A stretch of 64,000 bases of DNA from Apostichopus japonicus (GCF_037975245.1 NC_092569.1:3902001-3966000), one strand, 5' to 3'. Positions 1 to 12,440 are shown, counted from the first letter of the stretch. A program made the numbers and translations. Notes: generated from the sequence alone by a model not told the origin.

Positions 1-357
1 GAACTCGACTGCTTCTATATTGCATTGATAAAGGTTTCTTTACATCAATAAATTACATAGGTACCAAATGTGATGATGGTGTATTACTCATGTTAAGTTC
101 TGGTTGATATAGACAAATCTTCCCCCAACCCCCTTTGCACTAAAAAAATTAATAAAAGGTTATATGGTCCTTTATCCAGGAAGGTTGCAATTACTTACAT
201 ATATTTCAGAGATAAATTCTCACCCTTTTATAAAGAGAGTGAAACTATTTGTATGCAAAAGAAGCTGTACTTCCATATGACATTCAATTCGATTTTGTAT
301 TTATTAGAAAAAGTCTTATGGAAGACGGTTTATCCTGGTGTGAAATGAATGTCTCAC

Positions 358-2986
358 CCTGGCATTCCCAGGGTACCAAGTGCAAGTGACTGAGGTACCC
401 CTTCAGGTAGTGCCGGTACCTTAAGGATACTACTTCCTGGAATTACAGCGTGGGTCACCCAACCAGCGCTGGCCAAGCCCAGGTCGCCCACTTTGGTCTT
501 TGGATCCTTGCTTTCAACGACTCTGAAATTTTGTTAAGAATACGACAGATCAGGAAAGGTAAAAGTTTCAAATGAATGAAAAGAAATAAATATCATGATG
601 GTTTTATTATTAAATCAGTTATTTACAGGGTAATAGGCCTTCTCCCCTAATATTATTAACTTTATCACGGTAGGGAAGAAAATTATCTAATTCATATTAT
701 CTTTTCTTTTACACAATGCAAGTCATTTCTACAGAAACAAAGCTATTAAGAAATGTTTTAACAATTAAGCACAACGCATCAATCAGCTTTCCAGGGTTTC
801 GAGGGAGGGCGCTGTTGTACGAGTTCTTTTGTGTGAGATCTGTTTCAGCAGACATCTCAATCACAAATATATGACAATTAAGGATGTAAACAAAAGAGAA
901 GATGAAACAAGAAATTGGCAAATATTGTTGAAGAGCAATAATAATAGTAATAATATTTTGCCACTGGCTGGTTTGTACGTACCTGCCAAATACTTCCCCC
1001 ATCATGGTGTCACCGTTATCCAATCTATTTGACCATAGTCTTTATTGCAGCAATAAAAGAAGAACGAACAAATCATTGAGAAAAAAAAGCCATTCTGTTT
1101 CTGGATTGTGTTAATGCAAATCAGAAACTGAAAAAGATTTTGTATTTCTGGTTTCTGGTGCTAATCAGGGGTGCAACCACATTTACTTAAATCTTGGGGA
1201 CCTTAGCCCAACCCCCTCCTCTCCCCTCCCCAACCACAGATTAAAACTCAGGGAGGTCAGAGCTCCTTCACTGGCATACTGAGTATGTCAAAAATCGTAT
1301 TGCACAGTATATAAATTTAACCAATGTTCGGTACAATCTAAACAGTAATAAATTATTCAACATTGTTCCAAACGTTGCAACACACAGTGATCACCATTTG
1401 CATCTAGGAACCCTCCATTTTACCAAAAAATCTCTCAAAGGCAGGGAGAGGGGGAGAAGCCACCCAAATCTCATCCCCCAGTAGAAGAGTGGTGGTTATG
1501 TCCTGGGTGTTAATGCAGACCAGAAAGTGTTGAGCTAGTTTATATTCAGAAAACAGATCAAATTTAATGTCATTAACCCAAACTCTATGCTTTGATCAAC
1601 ACATTCAAATTAATGCCTTGATCGACACGTCACATCAGAATCATTTAAAATGCTTTTTACATATGAATGACAATCAGGTCACTTGGTAAATTTCGCTAAA
1701 CTTGTTCTCAATGTAAACGATAATAATTTATAATTAGCATTCAATTTCGACGTTTTTCACCGTAACATACTTTCTTTCCTTGTTTTTTTATATCTCATTT
1801 GTCCAAAGACCAAACGCAATTGTATATATCGAATATTCAGGGTTACATCAAACGAACCAAGAAAACGGTAGCCACATGTTGCTACTTTTTACTTTCGAAC
1901 CGCATTAAATTACAACAGCCTCTTTTGCCTACAACTGGCACAACTGGTGACGCTGAGGGAAGCGTGATTCTTGCATAATATTAGAAGCCATATTTCTCTC
2001 GTCAAAGACTTGGAAATCAAAAAATCAAAACATTGATAAAATTCAGGGATGGCCAGCTGGCAGAGTATGTCAATTTGGAGTATAATATGACTTGTACTCT
2101 TACTATCTATGTTCACCAACAACACATACTGACATACCTCTTGAAAGGAGGCTTGTATAAGTTTACTTTGTATATTCACCAACAACCAGTTCTGGCATAC
2201 CTCATGAAAGGATGCTTATACTTTGACTCTGTATGTTCATTATAAGAACCAATATTTACTGATTTTTACCTCATGTAAGGATCTACTGTTAGCACCACTG
2301 TCTCCAATAAAACATCTGAAAGTAAAGCAAGAGAAAGAATGTTAAATAAACTCAATATTAAGATTCATGAAAAAAAAATAGCATAAGAGTTTCTAGAGAT
2401 TTTCCTGGAACGAACTGAGGGGTAACAAATGCATTATGAAAATTCATGCGCCTTTATAAGTTCTGTAGAGTGGACAATAGAGCTGGTACTGCAGTGACAA
2501 TAATGAGCTGATCATACAGTGCTTAATTACACCAAATGGGAAATGAATACAAATACACTCTATTATTGCATACATGGCATCTTCAAAGCAGGGATCGGAG
2601 GGATCAGAGGGATCGCAGGTATCTCGGTAACAGCTTCCTGGTCAATTTGCTATTTAAGGATCAACACAAATCAAAGTGTTACTCTCATTATGAAATCAAT
2701 ATTATAACTCGAATATCACACCTAAGAAAAGAATGATGTGTCCTGTACCTCACCACCTCTGCAACCCTTGCTTTTCATGAGAGGTTAATGTTGTATAACA
2801 CACTGGTAATCTACCTCTACCCCTACCAGTCCCCCCCCCCCAACCCTCATTAAGTGCAGTTCATGTCAATTGTAACTTACCTCCATCTTTCAATTCTGGA
2901 AGATCAAACTCTTTTATTTCTAGGTCTGTACGCTTTGGTAGACCATCAAAGTGCTTTACGAGCACCCATTTCTTTCCTTTGGCCAT
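358..2986 (-). CDS. PTGR1: Prostaglandin reductase 1, copy A (5' part; coding exons 1-4)
   Basis: NADP(H)-dependent, zinc-free medium-chain reductase of the PTGR1/leukotriene B4 12-hydroxydehydrogenase family; cytosolic in known members. Minus-strand exons: 2881-2986 (ATG at 2986-2984), 2270-2315, 983-1039 and 358-522, of 106, 46, 57 and 165 nt. These are the same lengths and phases as in the two complete copies at 22383 and 34168, and all have GT/AG borders. Visible motifs are the N-terminal KKWVLVKHFDGLPKRTD, the short exon VLLETVVLTVDPYM, the GDTMMGEVFG exon and the SLALGTLGMPG that precedes the nucleotide-binding half. No stop or frameshift was seen. The 118-nt exon with the NADPH motif should follow to the left of base 1, so activity cannot be judged. 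The copy lies head-to-head with copy B. Its inferred promoter is at 10.3 kb, giving a first intron of about 7.3 kb loaded with repeats. Confidence 0.9.
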
Positions 2987-3359
2987 GATACTGTATTCTG
3001 TGCATGGGGGACATAGAATATCATGTACAGATTAAACAGAGGCACATAATTATTGCAGCAATAATTGTGGCCGTTCTAGCAATGTGTTGATGAGCTTAAT
3101 ATTATTATTGAAGTAATGTATTAGGTACACTGTGTACAATTGATTGAGAAATATGAAGCTGAATGCAAACAGGATCTATACAAACCAGGCCTCGACAATT
3201 ACGGTCGCCAACTCGCCAATGGCGAGTAGAATTTTGCGACTGGCGAGCAAAAACTGCATTACACTCGACATTTGGCGAGTGGCTCATTCGCTCACTGCCA
3301 TTTTACGATAGGCTTACTAAACCTATTAACTTGTGAGCCAATCAACAAAGGCTTATTGC

Positions 3360-3990
3360 CTATTATACAACACCTAATTGTATTCTGGTCATTTCATTGG
3401 TCAATTGCTCGTTGATTGCATGCAAAATCCGCTCTATTCCACTCTATGAAATAGAACCATGGGTTATAATTTTTTGGTAGCACTTTTTTCAATGGTAAGA
3501 GAGCAGAGAAACCTGTCTGTTCAAAACAATCTTTTGCATAAGTGCATTTTACCCATCTTAATATAATATGTTGTATAAAACAAATAATGAATGGTTTCCA
3601 TGCGTGCAATAGTGCAAATATTTCATGAGTTGAAAGATGCAATTTGTTCCATTCAACTCGGCTGCGCCTCGTTGAATGGAACATTCCATCTTTCAACTCA
3701 TGAAATATTTGCACTATTGCACTCATAACCATTCATTATTCGTATATTATACAACACCTAATTATATTCCGGCCATTTGATTGGTCAATTGCTCGTCGAT
3801 TGCGTGCAAAATCCGCTCATTGCACGCTATGATGATAGAACCATGCGTTATACTTTTTTGGTAGCACTTTTTTTTCAATGGTAAGAGAGCAGAGAAACCT
3901 GTCTGTTCAAAACAATATGTTGCATGAGTGCATACAACACCCAATTATATCCAAATTTGAAGGTGTTGTATAAAACAAATAATGAATGGT
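3360..3990. repeat. Direct duplication of a ~200-bp noncoding segment
   Basis: The stretch from about 3360 to 3560 (beginning near ATTATACAACACCTAATTG) recurs at about 3748-3945 with roughly 85-90% identity by eye. Both copies include TTGGTCAATTGCTCG and GAGCAGAGAAACCTGTCTG. A palindromic element lies between them. Open frames in the two copies encode similar peptides only because the DNA is duplicated; I see no coding signature. Confidence 0.7.
3571..3757. mobile_element. Palindromic foldback element (MITE-like)
   Basis: Almost the whole 187 bp folds on itself. The left arm has TTGTATAAAACAAATAATG and then CAATAGTGCAAATATTTCAT. The right arm is the reverse complement, with a closing stem TTCCATTCAAC/GTTGAATGGAA around a loop near 3656-3668. 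A second partial left end occurs at 3963-4010. No coding capacity. The family was not recognised. Confidence 0.65.
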
Positions 3991-4349
3991 TTCCATTCGT
4001 GCAATCAGGGACGTCGCTAGAGGGGGGTGTGGGGGTTGTCTCACCCCCCCCCCCAATCTTGGTAAAAATGACGATAGTTGGAAAATTTGAGTGCGTCAGT
4101 CGGAATTTCCGACTGTCGGAATTTCCGACTGTCGCCAGCTTCAATTCGGAATTTCCGACTGTCGCACTCTAATTTTTCTGACTGTCGCACTCTTATTTTC
4201 ATATGTTCTTGTAATTTGTGAGTGGCATAACATTTTCGATCAAAATTGACCTTTAATCAGTCATATTTACCACGTTTTCCTCGTCACATTGAGAAATTGT
4301 ATCTCGCGATCCTTATACTCCACCATACAAAACTTCGTATGATTTTGAA

Positions 4350-7300
4350 TACATTACTTCATCATCGAGTGTAACGGGACCACGAAAAAGCTTTGGGCCC
4401 TAATCCATGCAGCACGCCTTGGACCACCTAACCAATGGGTAACATTAACTCTAAGGACATTGTAGAAGAGTACCATAATGCGTCTTGCCCGGTCCAAAGA
4501 GTGCTTGACCAATTGAAATGACCATTAAATCATTACTTCTTTAATGAGTGAAACGGGACCACGAAAAAGCTTTGGGCCCTAATCCATGCAGCACGCTTTG
4601 GACCACCTAACCAATGGGTAACATGTACTCTAAGGACATTGTAGAAGAGTACCGTAATGCGTCTTGCCCGGTCCAAAGAGTGCTTGACCAATTAAACTGA
4701 CCATTAAATCATTACTTCATCATCGAGTGTAACGGGACCACGAAAAAGCTTTGGGCCCTAATCCATGCAGCACGCTTTGGACCACCAAACCGATGGTTAA
4801 CATGAACTCTAAGGACATTGTAGAAGAGTACCATAATGCGTCTTGCCCGGTCCAAAGCGTGCTTGACCAATTAAACTGATCATTAAATCATTACTTCATC
4901 ATCGAGTGTAACGGGACCACGAAAAAGCTTTGGGCCCTAATCCATGCAGCACGCTTTGGACCACCAAACCGATGGTTAATATGAACTCTAAGGACATTGT
5001 AGAAGAGTACCATAATGCGTCTTGCCCGGTCCAAAGCGTGCTTGACCAATTAAACTGACCATGAAATCATTACTTCATCATCGAGTGTAACGGGACCACG
5101 AAAAAGCTTTGGGCCCTAACCCATGCAGCACGCTTTGGACCGGGCAAGACGCATTATGGTACTATTCTACAATGTCTTTAGAGTACATGTTACCGATTGG
5201 TTAGGTGGTCCAAGGCGTGTTGCATGGATGAGGGCCCAAAGCTTTTTCGTGGTCCCGTTACACTCGATGATGTAGTAATGATTTAGTGGTCATCTAAATT
5301 GGTCAAGCACGCTTTGGACCGGGCAAGACGCATTATGGTACTCTTTTACAATGTCTTTAGAGTACATGTTACCGATTGGTTAGGTGGTCCAAGGCGTACT
5401 GCATGGATTAGGGCCCAAAGCTTTTTCGTGGTCCCGTTACACTCATCGGAAGAAGTAATGATTTAGTGGTCATTTAAATTGGTCAAGCACGCTTTGGACC
5501 GGGCAAGACGCATTATGGTACTCTTCTACAATGTCATTAGAGTTCATGTTAACCATCGGTTGGGTGGTCCAAAGCATGCTGCATGGATTAGGGCCCAAAG
5601 TTTTTTCGTGGTCCCGTTACACTCGATGATGTAGTAATGATTTAATGGTCATTTAAATTGGTCAAGCACGCTTTGGACCGGGCAAGACGCATTATGGTAC
5701 TCTTCTACAATGTCCTTAGAGTTCATGTTAACCATCGGTTGGGTGGTCCAAAGCGTGCTGCATGGGTTAGGGCCCAAAGCTTTTTCGTGGTCCCGTTACA
5801 CTCGATGATGAAGTAATGATTTCATGGTCAGTTTAATTGGTCAAGCACGCTTTGGACCGGGCAAGACGCATTATGGTACTCTTCTACAATGTCCTTAGAG
5901 TTCATGTTAACCATCGGTTTGGTGGTCCAAAGCGTGCTGCATGGATTAGGGCCCAAAGGTTTTTCGTGGTCCCGTTACACTCGATGATGAAGTAATGATT
6001 TCATGGTCAGTTTAATTGGTCAAGCACGCTTTGGACCGGGCAAGACGCATTATGGTACTCTTCTACAATGTCCTTAGAGTTCATGTTAACCATCGGTTTG
6101 GTGGTCCAAAGCGTGCTGCATGGATTAGGGCCCAAAGCTTTTTCGTGGTCCCGTTACACTCGATGATGTAGTAATGATTTAATGGTCATTTAAATTGGTC
6201 AAGCACGCTTTGGACCGGGCAAGACGCATTATGGTACTCTTCTACAATGTCCTTAGAGTTCATGTTAACCATCGGTTGGGTGGTCCAAAGCGTGCTGCAT
6301 GGGTTAGGGCCCAAAGCTTTTTCGTGGTCCCGTTACACTCGATGATGAAGTAATGATTTCATGGTCAGTTTAATTGGTCAAGCACTCTTTGGACCGGGCA
6401 AGACGCATTATGGTACTCTTCTACAATGTCCTTAGAGTTCATGTTAACCATCGGTTGGGTGGTCCAAAGCGTGCTGCATGGGTTAGGGCCCAAAGCTTTT
6501 TCGTGGTCCCGTTACACTCGATGATGAAGTAATGATTTCATGGTCAGTTTAATTGGTCAAGCACTCTTTGGACCGGGCAAGACGCATTATGGTACTCTTC
6601 TACAATGTCATTAGAGTTCATGTTAACCATCGGTTTGGTGGTCCAAAGCGTGCTGCATGGATTAGGGCCCAAAGGTTTTTCGTGGTCCCGTTACACTCGA
6701 TGATGAAGTAATGATTTCATGGTCAGTTTAATTGGTCAAGCACGCTTTGGACCGGGCAAGACGCATTATGGTACTCTTCTACAATGTCCTTAGAGTTCAT
6801 GTTAACCATCGGTTTGGTGGTCCAAAGCGTGCTGCATGGATTAGGGCCCAAAGCTTTTTCGTGGTCCCGTTACACTCGATGATGAAGTAATGATTTAATG
6901 GTCATTTAAATTGGTCAAGCACGCTTTGGACCGGGCAAGACGCATTATGGTACTCTTCTATAATGTCCTTAGAGTTCATGTTAACCATCGGTTTGGTGGT
7001 CCAAAGCGTGCTGCATGGATTAGGGCCCAAAGCTTTTTCGTGGTCCCGTTACACTCGATGATGAAGTAATGATTTAATGGTCAGTTTAATTGGTCAAGCA
7101 CGCTTTGGACCGGGCAAGACGCATTATGGTACTCTTCTACAATGTCCTTAGAGTTCATGTTAACCATCGGTTTGGTGGTCCAAAGCGTGCTGCATGGATT
7201 AGGGCCCAAAGCTTTTTCGTGGTCCCGTTACACTCGATGATGAAGTAATGATTTAATGGTCAGTTTAATTGGTCAAGCACTCTTTGGACCGGGCAAGACG

Positions 7301-8250
7301 CATTATGGTACTCTTTTACAAAGTCCTTAGAGTACATGTTACCCATTGGTTAGGTGGTCCAAAGCGTGCTGCATGGATTAGGGCCCAAAGCTTTTTCATG
7401 GTCCAATTACACTCATTAAAGAAGTAATGATTTAGTGGTCATTTAAATTGGTCAAGCACTCTTTGGACCGGGCAAGACGCATTACGGTACTCTTCTACAA
7501 TGTCCTTAGAGTACATGTTACCCATTGGTTAGGTGGTCCAAAGCGTGCTGCATGGATTAGGGCCCAAAGCTTTTTCGTGGTCCCGTTTCACTCATTAAAG
7601 AAGTAATGATTTAATGGTCATTTCAATTGGTCAAGCACTCTTTGGACCGGGCAAGACGCATTATGGTACTCTTCTACAATGTCCTTAGAGTTAATGTTAC
7701 CCATTGGTTAGGTGGTCCAAGGCGTGCTGCATGGATTAGGGCCCAAAGCTTTTTCGTGGTCCCGTTACACTCATTGAAGAAGTAATGATTTAATGGTCAT
7801 TTAAATTGGTCAAGCACTCTTTGGACCGGGCAAGACGCATTATGTTACCCTTTTACAAGGTCCTCAGACTTCCCATGACCCATTGGTTGGGCGGTCCAAG
7901 GCGTGCTGGATTTGATTAGGGCCCAAATGTTTTTATTTCAGTTCCCGTTACATTTATTTAAAAAAAATGTTGATTTAATGGTCATTTAAATTGGTCAAGC
8001 ACTCTTTGGACCGGGCAAGACGCATTATGGTATCCTTCTACAATGTGTTAAGAATTCATATGACCCATTGGTAAGGTGGTCCAAGGCGTGCTAGTCTTGA
8101 TTAGGGCCTAAAGTATTTTTTTTACATTAATTTAAGAGCTGATGAAGTACTGGTCATTTTAGTTGGTCAAAAACTATTTGGACCGGGCAAGATGCATTAT
8201 GGTACCCTTCTACATAGTTATTAGAGTTCATATGACCCATGGGCCATAGA
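4350..8250. repeat. 179-bp satellite array with an internal orientation switch
   Basis: The landmark CGAAAAAGCTTTGGGCCC occurs at 4383, 4562, 4741, 4920 and 5099, an exact 179-bp step. From about 5130 the same unit continues on the opposite strand (landmark at 5241, 5420, 5600, 5779, 5958, 6137, 6316 and so on to 8112). This gives about five units in one direction and about 17 in the other. Units near the right end (7850-8250) are the most diverged, as expected at array edges. Each monomer also carries an internal inverted pair, GCACGCTTTGGACC and GGTCCAAAGCGTGC, about 75 bp apart. There is no long open frame. The array lies inside the inferred first intron of PTGR1 copy A. Confidence 0.95.
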
Positions 8251-9059
8251 TAAACCTCTTTCCACGACCATATGTTGAACATCTTGTAAGAAAGCTTTTG
8301 TCTTGCCAGAGGTGTTACGTCGATACCATTGTCGAATACGTAACTGAATCGGTAGCAGTTACTCATTCGCGAATGTCGAACGAGGAACGGGGAATAAGTA
8401 TCTAACTTCACACCGGTTAGGTGATAAGGCATATCTGACCAGCGTTACCAGCGGCAAATGACAAAAAACGCTAGATTTGCAAAAGTAAAACCCCAGAAAA
8501 CGCTAGATATAGATTTTCATGAACATATGTAATGTAGCCTATTACTTTTCATCACAAGTTGCACTTATTCATATGATAGACAGTTTTATAATTATTTTAA
8601 CAAATTTCAAGTCATAATGGCTCAGAATCATAACAAAACAACTGTAGAATCAACAAAATTACAAGTAATTCAGACGAAATTGAACTGCAAGAAACGATTC
8701 TCGTCTCAATCCGCGGTAAGGCTGTGTACGTAGTGTATACATAAACTCACACAAAAGCCCACAGTTCCGCTCCTCACGTTTACTACATGCACATGTGCGC
8801 CTCAGCTGTACGTACGTTCTGCATTATTCATAATAAATATATCGACCGCGATAACATTGTGTAAAAGTAACATATAAATAGGTTCAGTGTGTTGCCAAGG
8901 GGTAATTTCACCTCGAATGTTTCGGATACGTGCAATTTTTTTTTTTTGTGAACCATCAATTTTGGGCAAAAAACGCTAGATTTGGCCAATTTTGAAGAAA
9001 AAAAACGTACGCTAGAACACCAGAAAAGTCTAAAATCGTTAAATCTAGTGTAAAAACGC
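8251..9059. other. No gene seen; AT-rich spacer
   Basis: Flank of the satellite, followed by unique-looking AT-rich DNA with several CGCTAGATTTG-type words (about 8470, 8490, 8972). A 92-codon minus-strand frame starts in the decayed satellite edge and has no recognisable domain. Nothing here can be supported as a gene. Confidence 0.6.
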
Positions 9060-9600
9060 TAACGCTGGTAACCAAAGATATTTCACCTTCGGATGAAATA
9101 CCTTTGGTAACACATTGTAACCCTAATTCGCAAGTCAGTAATATGGGCATAGCTTCGGCTTTTGTCGACAAACTTTCAGTTCTGTTACCAGATTGTAAAC
9201 CCTTATTATGGCTTGCAAGAAAAGACGAAACTTTGAGTTCATCGGGTGTCGAAGAACTTGGGAGGATGACTGATCATTGTAGGACTTTGCTGCTAAATGA
9301 TCAGAACAACCCAGATGGCTTGAAGAAATAAAGAGAAAATTCAAAATGAGTGGGCTCAACTCAAGTCTCAAGTCAGTGGCAAACATATTCCATTTGGTCC
9401 CCTATCCCAGCTTTTAATCCAGGAAGGCTGCAACTATCCTCTGTTGTCTAAATTATTTAAAGCAATGGTGGTTCTGCCAGTGAGTTCTGCAGCTTGTGAA
9501 AAGGGATTCTCAACCGTCAATAGAATCAAAATTTCTCACTGAACACTTCTCTTGCCCCAGACTCTAAAGGATTTAACGCAAATTTCTGAGAATGGCTGGT
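9060..9600 (+). pseudogene. hAT-type transposase remnant (C-terminal dimerisation domain)
   Basis: A broken plus-strand reading. An open part at 9104-9331 is followed by a frame change. The frame around 9385-9540 then gives PLLSKLFKAMVVLPVSSAAC followed by EKGFSTVNRIK. This matches the hAT dimerisation signature (LPVSSAACERGFSxxNxIK) seen in domesticated and active hAT transposases. A stop follows at once, and no RNase-H-like catalytic part was recognised upstream, so this is a dead 3' fragment. It lies in the inferred first intron of PTGR1 copy A. It might be the relic of a partner for the small hAT-like elements listed here, but no terminal repeats of its own were identified. Confidence 0.75.
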
Positions 9601-10254
9601 AAATAACAGATTTCAACCCGACCACATCAATTGACAAGAGGTAATTTTCCAGCAAAGGGCGACGTCACACCGACGGATATCGATCCCCAAACACAACGCA
9701 AACCACCACCAACGAACGACTCATCGGAGGAAGATCTAGTTTGCCAATCCCCCCCACCCCCCCAATCCATATCTTCGAACGATTCAACTTCATTCAACAC
9801 CATCATTTATTCATTTTCCCAAAGATAACTAAGCAATTAATATAATATATTAAAAATAATTCGCGGGAATCTTAGCAGAAACAGAATGTGTGTTTCCAAC
9901 AAAAAACAGCCCGCATATTTTCACAAAAAGTTTTTAAAGTATCACAATGTATAACTGCTGTCTGAGCTGTGGTTTCTTCCTTCAACAGCAACAGTATAAA
10001 TGTATACATTACTATAAGAAAGTTAATTCAAGTGAACTTGAAGCAAGTCCAAGTCGCATGTTTGTTCAACGACCAATGTCAATGGGAGGTAACATCGCTC
10101 AATATTTTACGTGCATTATGTACGGAGATTTTTTCAGGTGCGGTGACTTTTTACGAATATCACAAAATTCACCAATACAAACAAGTTACATTGTATAAAG
10201 AGAAAGAGAGAGAGAAAGAGAAATTAACATTAACATTAATTAGTAACAACTTAC
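9601..10254. other. No gene seen; inferred intron of PTGR1 copy A
   Basis: AT-rich sequence with a polypurine run (AGAGAAAGAGAGAGAGAAAG near 10200). From about 10180 rightward it matches, in inverted orientation, the sequence just downstream of the candidate first exons of copies B and C. Confidence 0.5.
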
Positions 10255-10349
10255 AATACTGTAAATGCACTGCAACTGGAATTCTGAGTGCTCAGTTTGT
10301 TCCGCAAGCTGGAGATATGAAAACTTGAATGACTCGATGAGTAAATATA
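10255..10349 (-). promoter_or_regulatory. Candidate noncoding first exon of PTGR1 copy A; TATA box lost
   Basis: Inverted homologue of the promoter-exon blocks in front of copies B and C. The initiator TCATTC is kept (A+1 would be 10330), and the exon-like block CTTGCGGAACAAACTGAGC runs to a GT-AAGT donor (GT at 10254-10253). The B and C copies have TATATAAACAG about 30 bp before the initiator. Here those bases are deleted and only TATATTTA remains, too close to the start. Transcription from this site is inferred. Confidence 0.5.
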
Positions 10350-10540
10350 CAAGGGCAGCAAGCAGTACTGTATAACACTGTACAACACTGTAAACTGCAC
10401 AGTCGTCATGAAATTTGTACAAATATGTAAACAAGTGCAAACAATTTACTGCAAAGTTAATGATGCGTTAAACATCTCAGGTCAAAGTTCAACCTTATAG
10501 TTGCAAGGTAACTGGATTTATTGTCACTGTGATTTATATA

Positions 10541-11009
10541 TCATAACCGCCCGTAAGGACCATATTTGCCTGACTGGAATCAGGGACATTTATGGCGTTA
10601 CTGATCTGGGGGAGGGGTCTAAGGGGAGGGGGTGTTGAACATTTTCAAGTGCCTAAGGTGCTTAGATATAAAATGGTGATACTTAGAGGCACTTTTTAGA
10701 TCAATTTTATTTTCAAAAATGTAGCGTTTTCTTAGATGAAATGTACTTACTTTACGAAAGAGTGCTATAGGCTAGATCGATCTAGCATATTCCACTTTAC
10801 ACTGGCCCACCTGAAATACTGGTTAGTTCCGTTCTGCGACTGCGACTAAATTTTGTTTTTACAATTATTTTACTAATAATGTGGGATATATTCGAAATTC
10901 CTGAACATTATGACAAATCGGGGACATTAATGTCCCCCGAAAATGTTCATCGGGGACAGCACACTGCAATCGGGGGCTGTCCCCGAAAATCGGGGACGTC
11001 TGGTCACCT
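10541..11009. mobile_element. Insertion absent from the paralogous segment (hAT-like end)
   Basis: The sequence on both sides matches, in inverted orientation, the continuous stretch near 19040-19080 of copy B, so about 470 bp were inserted here. The right end reads GGGGACGTCTGGTCACC and the interior contains repeated CGGGGACA words. The terminal-repeat pairing and target duplication are not clean, so the class (hAT-like) is tentative. Confidence 0.5.
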
Positions 11010-11507
11010 TAATATAAAGTGTGTTTTGTCACTTTGAATGTTACAACCTGCTGAAATAACACTATCCGTGTATTGGACATGACTGTGCAAAAAACAGTTT
11101 ATTAATATGTGGCTCACTATGTATAGTCCATTACATAACTTACTGTGCACACCAGGGGTGGGAAGCTTCCAAAAAGTGGGGGGGGGGCACAACATCAGAG
11201 GGGCACTTTCTCATTCCACAACCACCACTCGTAATGCTATAAACCGATACAAGCCCAGCTGACTGTAATGTCTTTCGGGGTGGGGGACGAATTGTTCAAC
11301 CTCTGACAATGTTCGAACTAACCTGAGAGTTCAGCTGGGGAACTTTTGTGTAAAACTCCGCGGCCTGTCCCGACCCCTTCCCCTATACCCATCCTCTTGC
11401 TATTATATATTGCCTTTGTGAAGGCTTGCACTTATTAGCAATTGTAAAATATTTAGCCATACAAGTTTACAAGTTTGTTCAATCTTTGTGCACCTGAGGC
11501 TCACTCG

Positions 11508-12001
11508 TACGGAAGCGTAGAAGGGACATTGCATTGACGAGTTACCAACTTGACAAAACGACAATTATCTGCAAATTGACGAGTTGACGAGATGGTAACG
11601 TGACAAAATTCACTTACTACCATCTCGACAAAATGACAAAATTCAGAAAATTGATGCATTGACGAGATAACGGATCTCGTCAATGCAACAATTTTCTGCA
11701 AATTGACGAGTTGCACACTTACTACCATCTCGACAAGATGACAAAATTCAGAAAATTGACGAGTTGACGAGATAACGGATCTCGTCAATGCAACAATTTT
11801 CTGCAAATTGACGAGTTGCACACTTACTACCATCTCGACAAGATGACAAAATTCAGAAAATTGACGTTTTGACGAGATAACGGATCTCGTCAATGCATCA
11901 ATTTTCTGCAAATTGACGAGTTGCACACTTACTTCCAAAGATAATTGTCGTTTTGTCAAGTTGGTAACTCGTCAATGCAATGTCCGTTCTACGCTTCCGT
12001 A
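11508..12001. mobile_element. 494-bp foldback element with internal tandem repeats
   Basis: Long terminal inverted repeats of about 60 bp: TACGGAAGCGTAGAAGGGAC at the left and its complement ending CTACGCTTCCGTA at the right. The inner part is TTGACGAGTTACCAACTTG and its reverse complement. The element is flanked by the 6-bp direct repeat CACTCG (11502-11507 and 12002-12007). The interior holds three units of about 105 bp (ACGAGTTGCACACTT near 11706, 11811 and 11916), each with the small palindrome GACGAGATAACGGATCTCGTC split around a GATAACGGATC core. A 152-codon open frame on the minus strand is repeat-derived and not a gene. Confidence 0.85.
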
Positions 12002-12198
12002 CACTCGTGTGAGGTATGTAGAGTACAAATATGCTTAAAAAGTTCATATGACAACAACGTTATGGTTTGCCTAACAACTCACTGGAAGCCACTAAATACT
12101 AACCCCTACAGCGGGTCGGACCATTTCGAGTGCCCTCGGAACTCGGTTTCGGGTGCAACTGTGCTCGGCGCTCTCGGTTCCCGAGTTACGTTATTTTG

Positions 12199-12440
12199 CC
12201 CAGGTCTCGGAAGTTAGTTGACTCTATGTAATAACTTGTGAGACCTGCTACTCGAGATAGAGATAGATCTAATAGCGGTTTGAAACGTACTTGTTGTTTT
12301 TAAATGATATTTGTAAATAACCAGGTCTTGAAGGTTAGTTGACTCTATGTAATAACTTGTGATAGAGATAAAGATAGATATAATAGCGGTTTTAAACGGT
12401 ACTTGCAGTTTTTAAAATGATGTATGTACACAACCAGGTC
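12199..12440. repeat. Two ~120-bp direct repeats
   Basis: The block beginning CCAGGTCTCGGAAGTTAG and containing TTGACTCTATGTAATAACTT is repeated at about 12322 (CCAGGTCTTGAAGGTTAG). A third start lies at about 12434. No coding signal. Confidence 0.7.

Noticed and set aside
3394-3944. Two similar minus-strand open frames (112 and 60 codons)
   Set aside because: They reflect a direct DNA duplication around a palindromic element. No domain or codon signature.
4010-4040. hAT-like left end CAGGGACGTCGCTAG
   Set aside because: No matching right end or target duplication was found nearby, so no element is called.
4350-8250. CRISPR-like array
   Set aside because: Units are uniformly repeated 179-bp monomers with no short repeat/unique spacer structure, in an animal genome.
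11501-11959. 152-codon minus-strand frame
   Set aside because: Lies wholly inside the foldback element and its 105-bp repeats.
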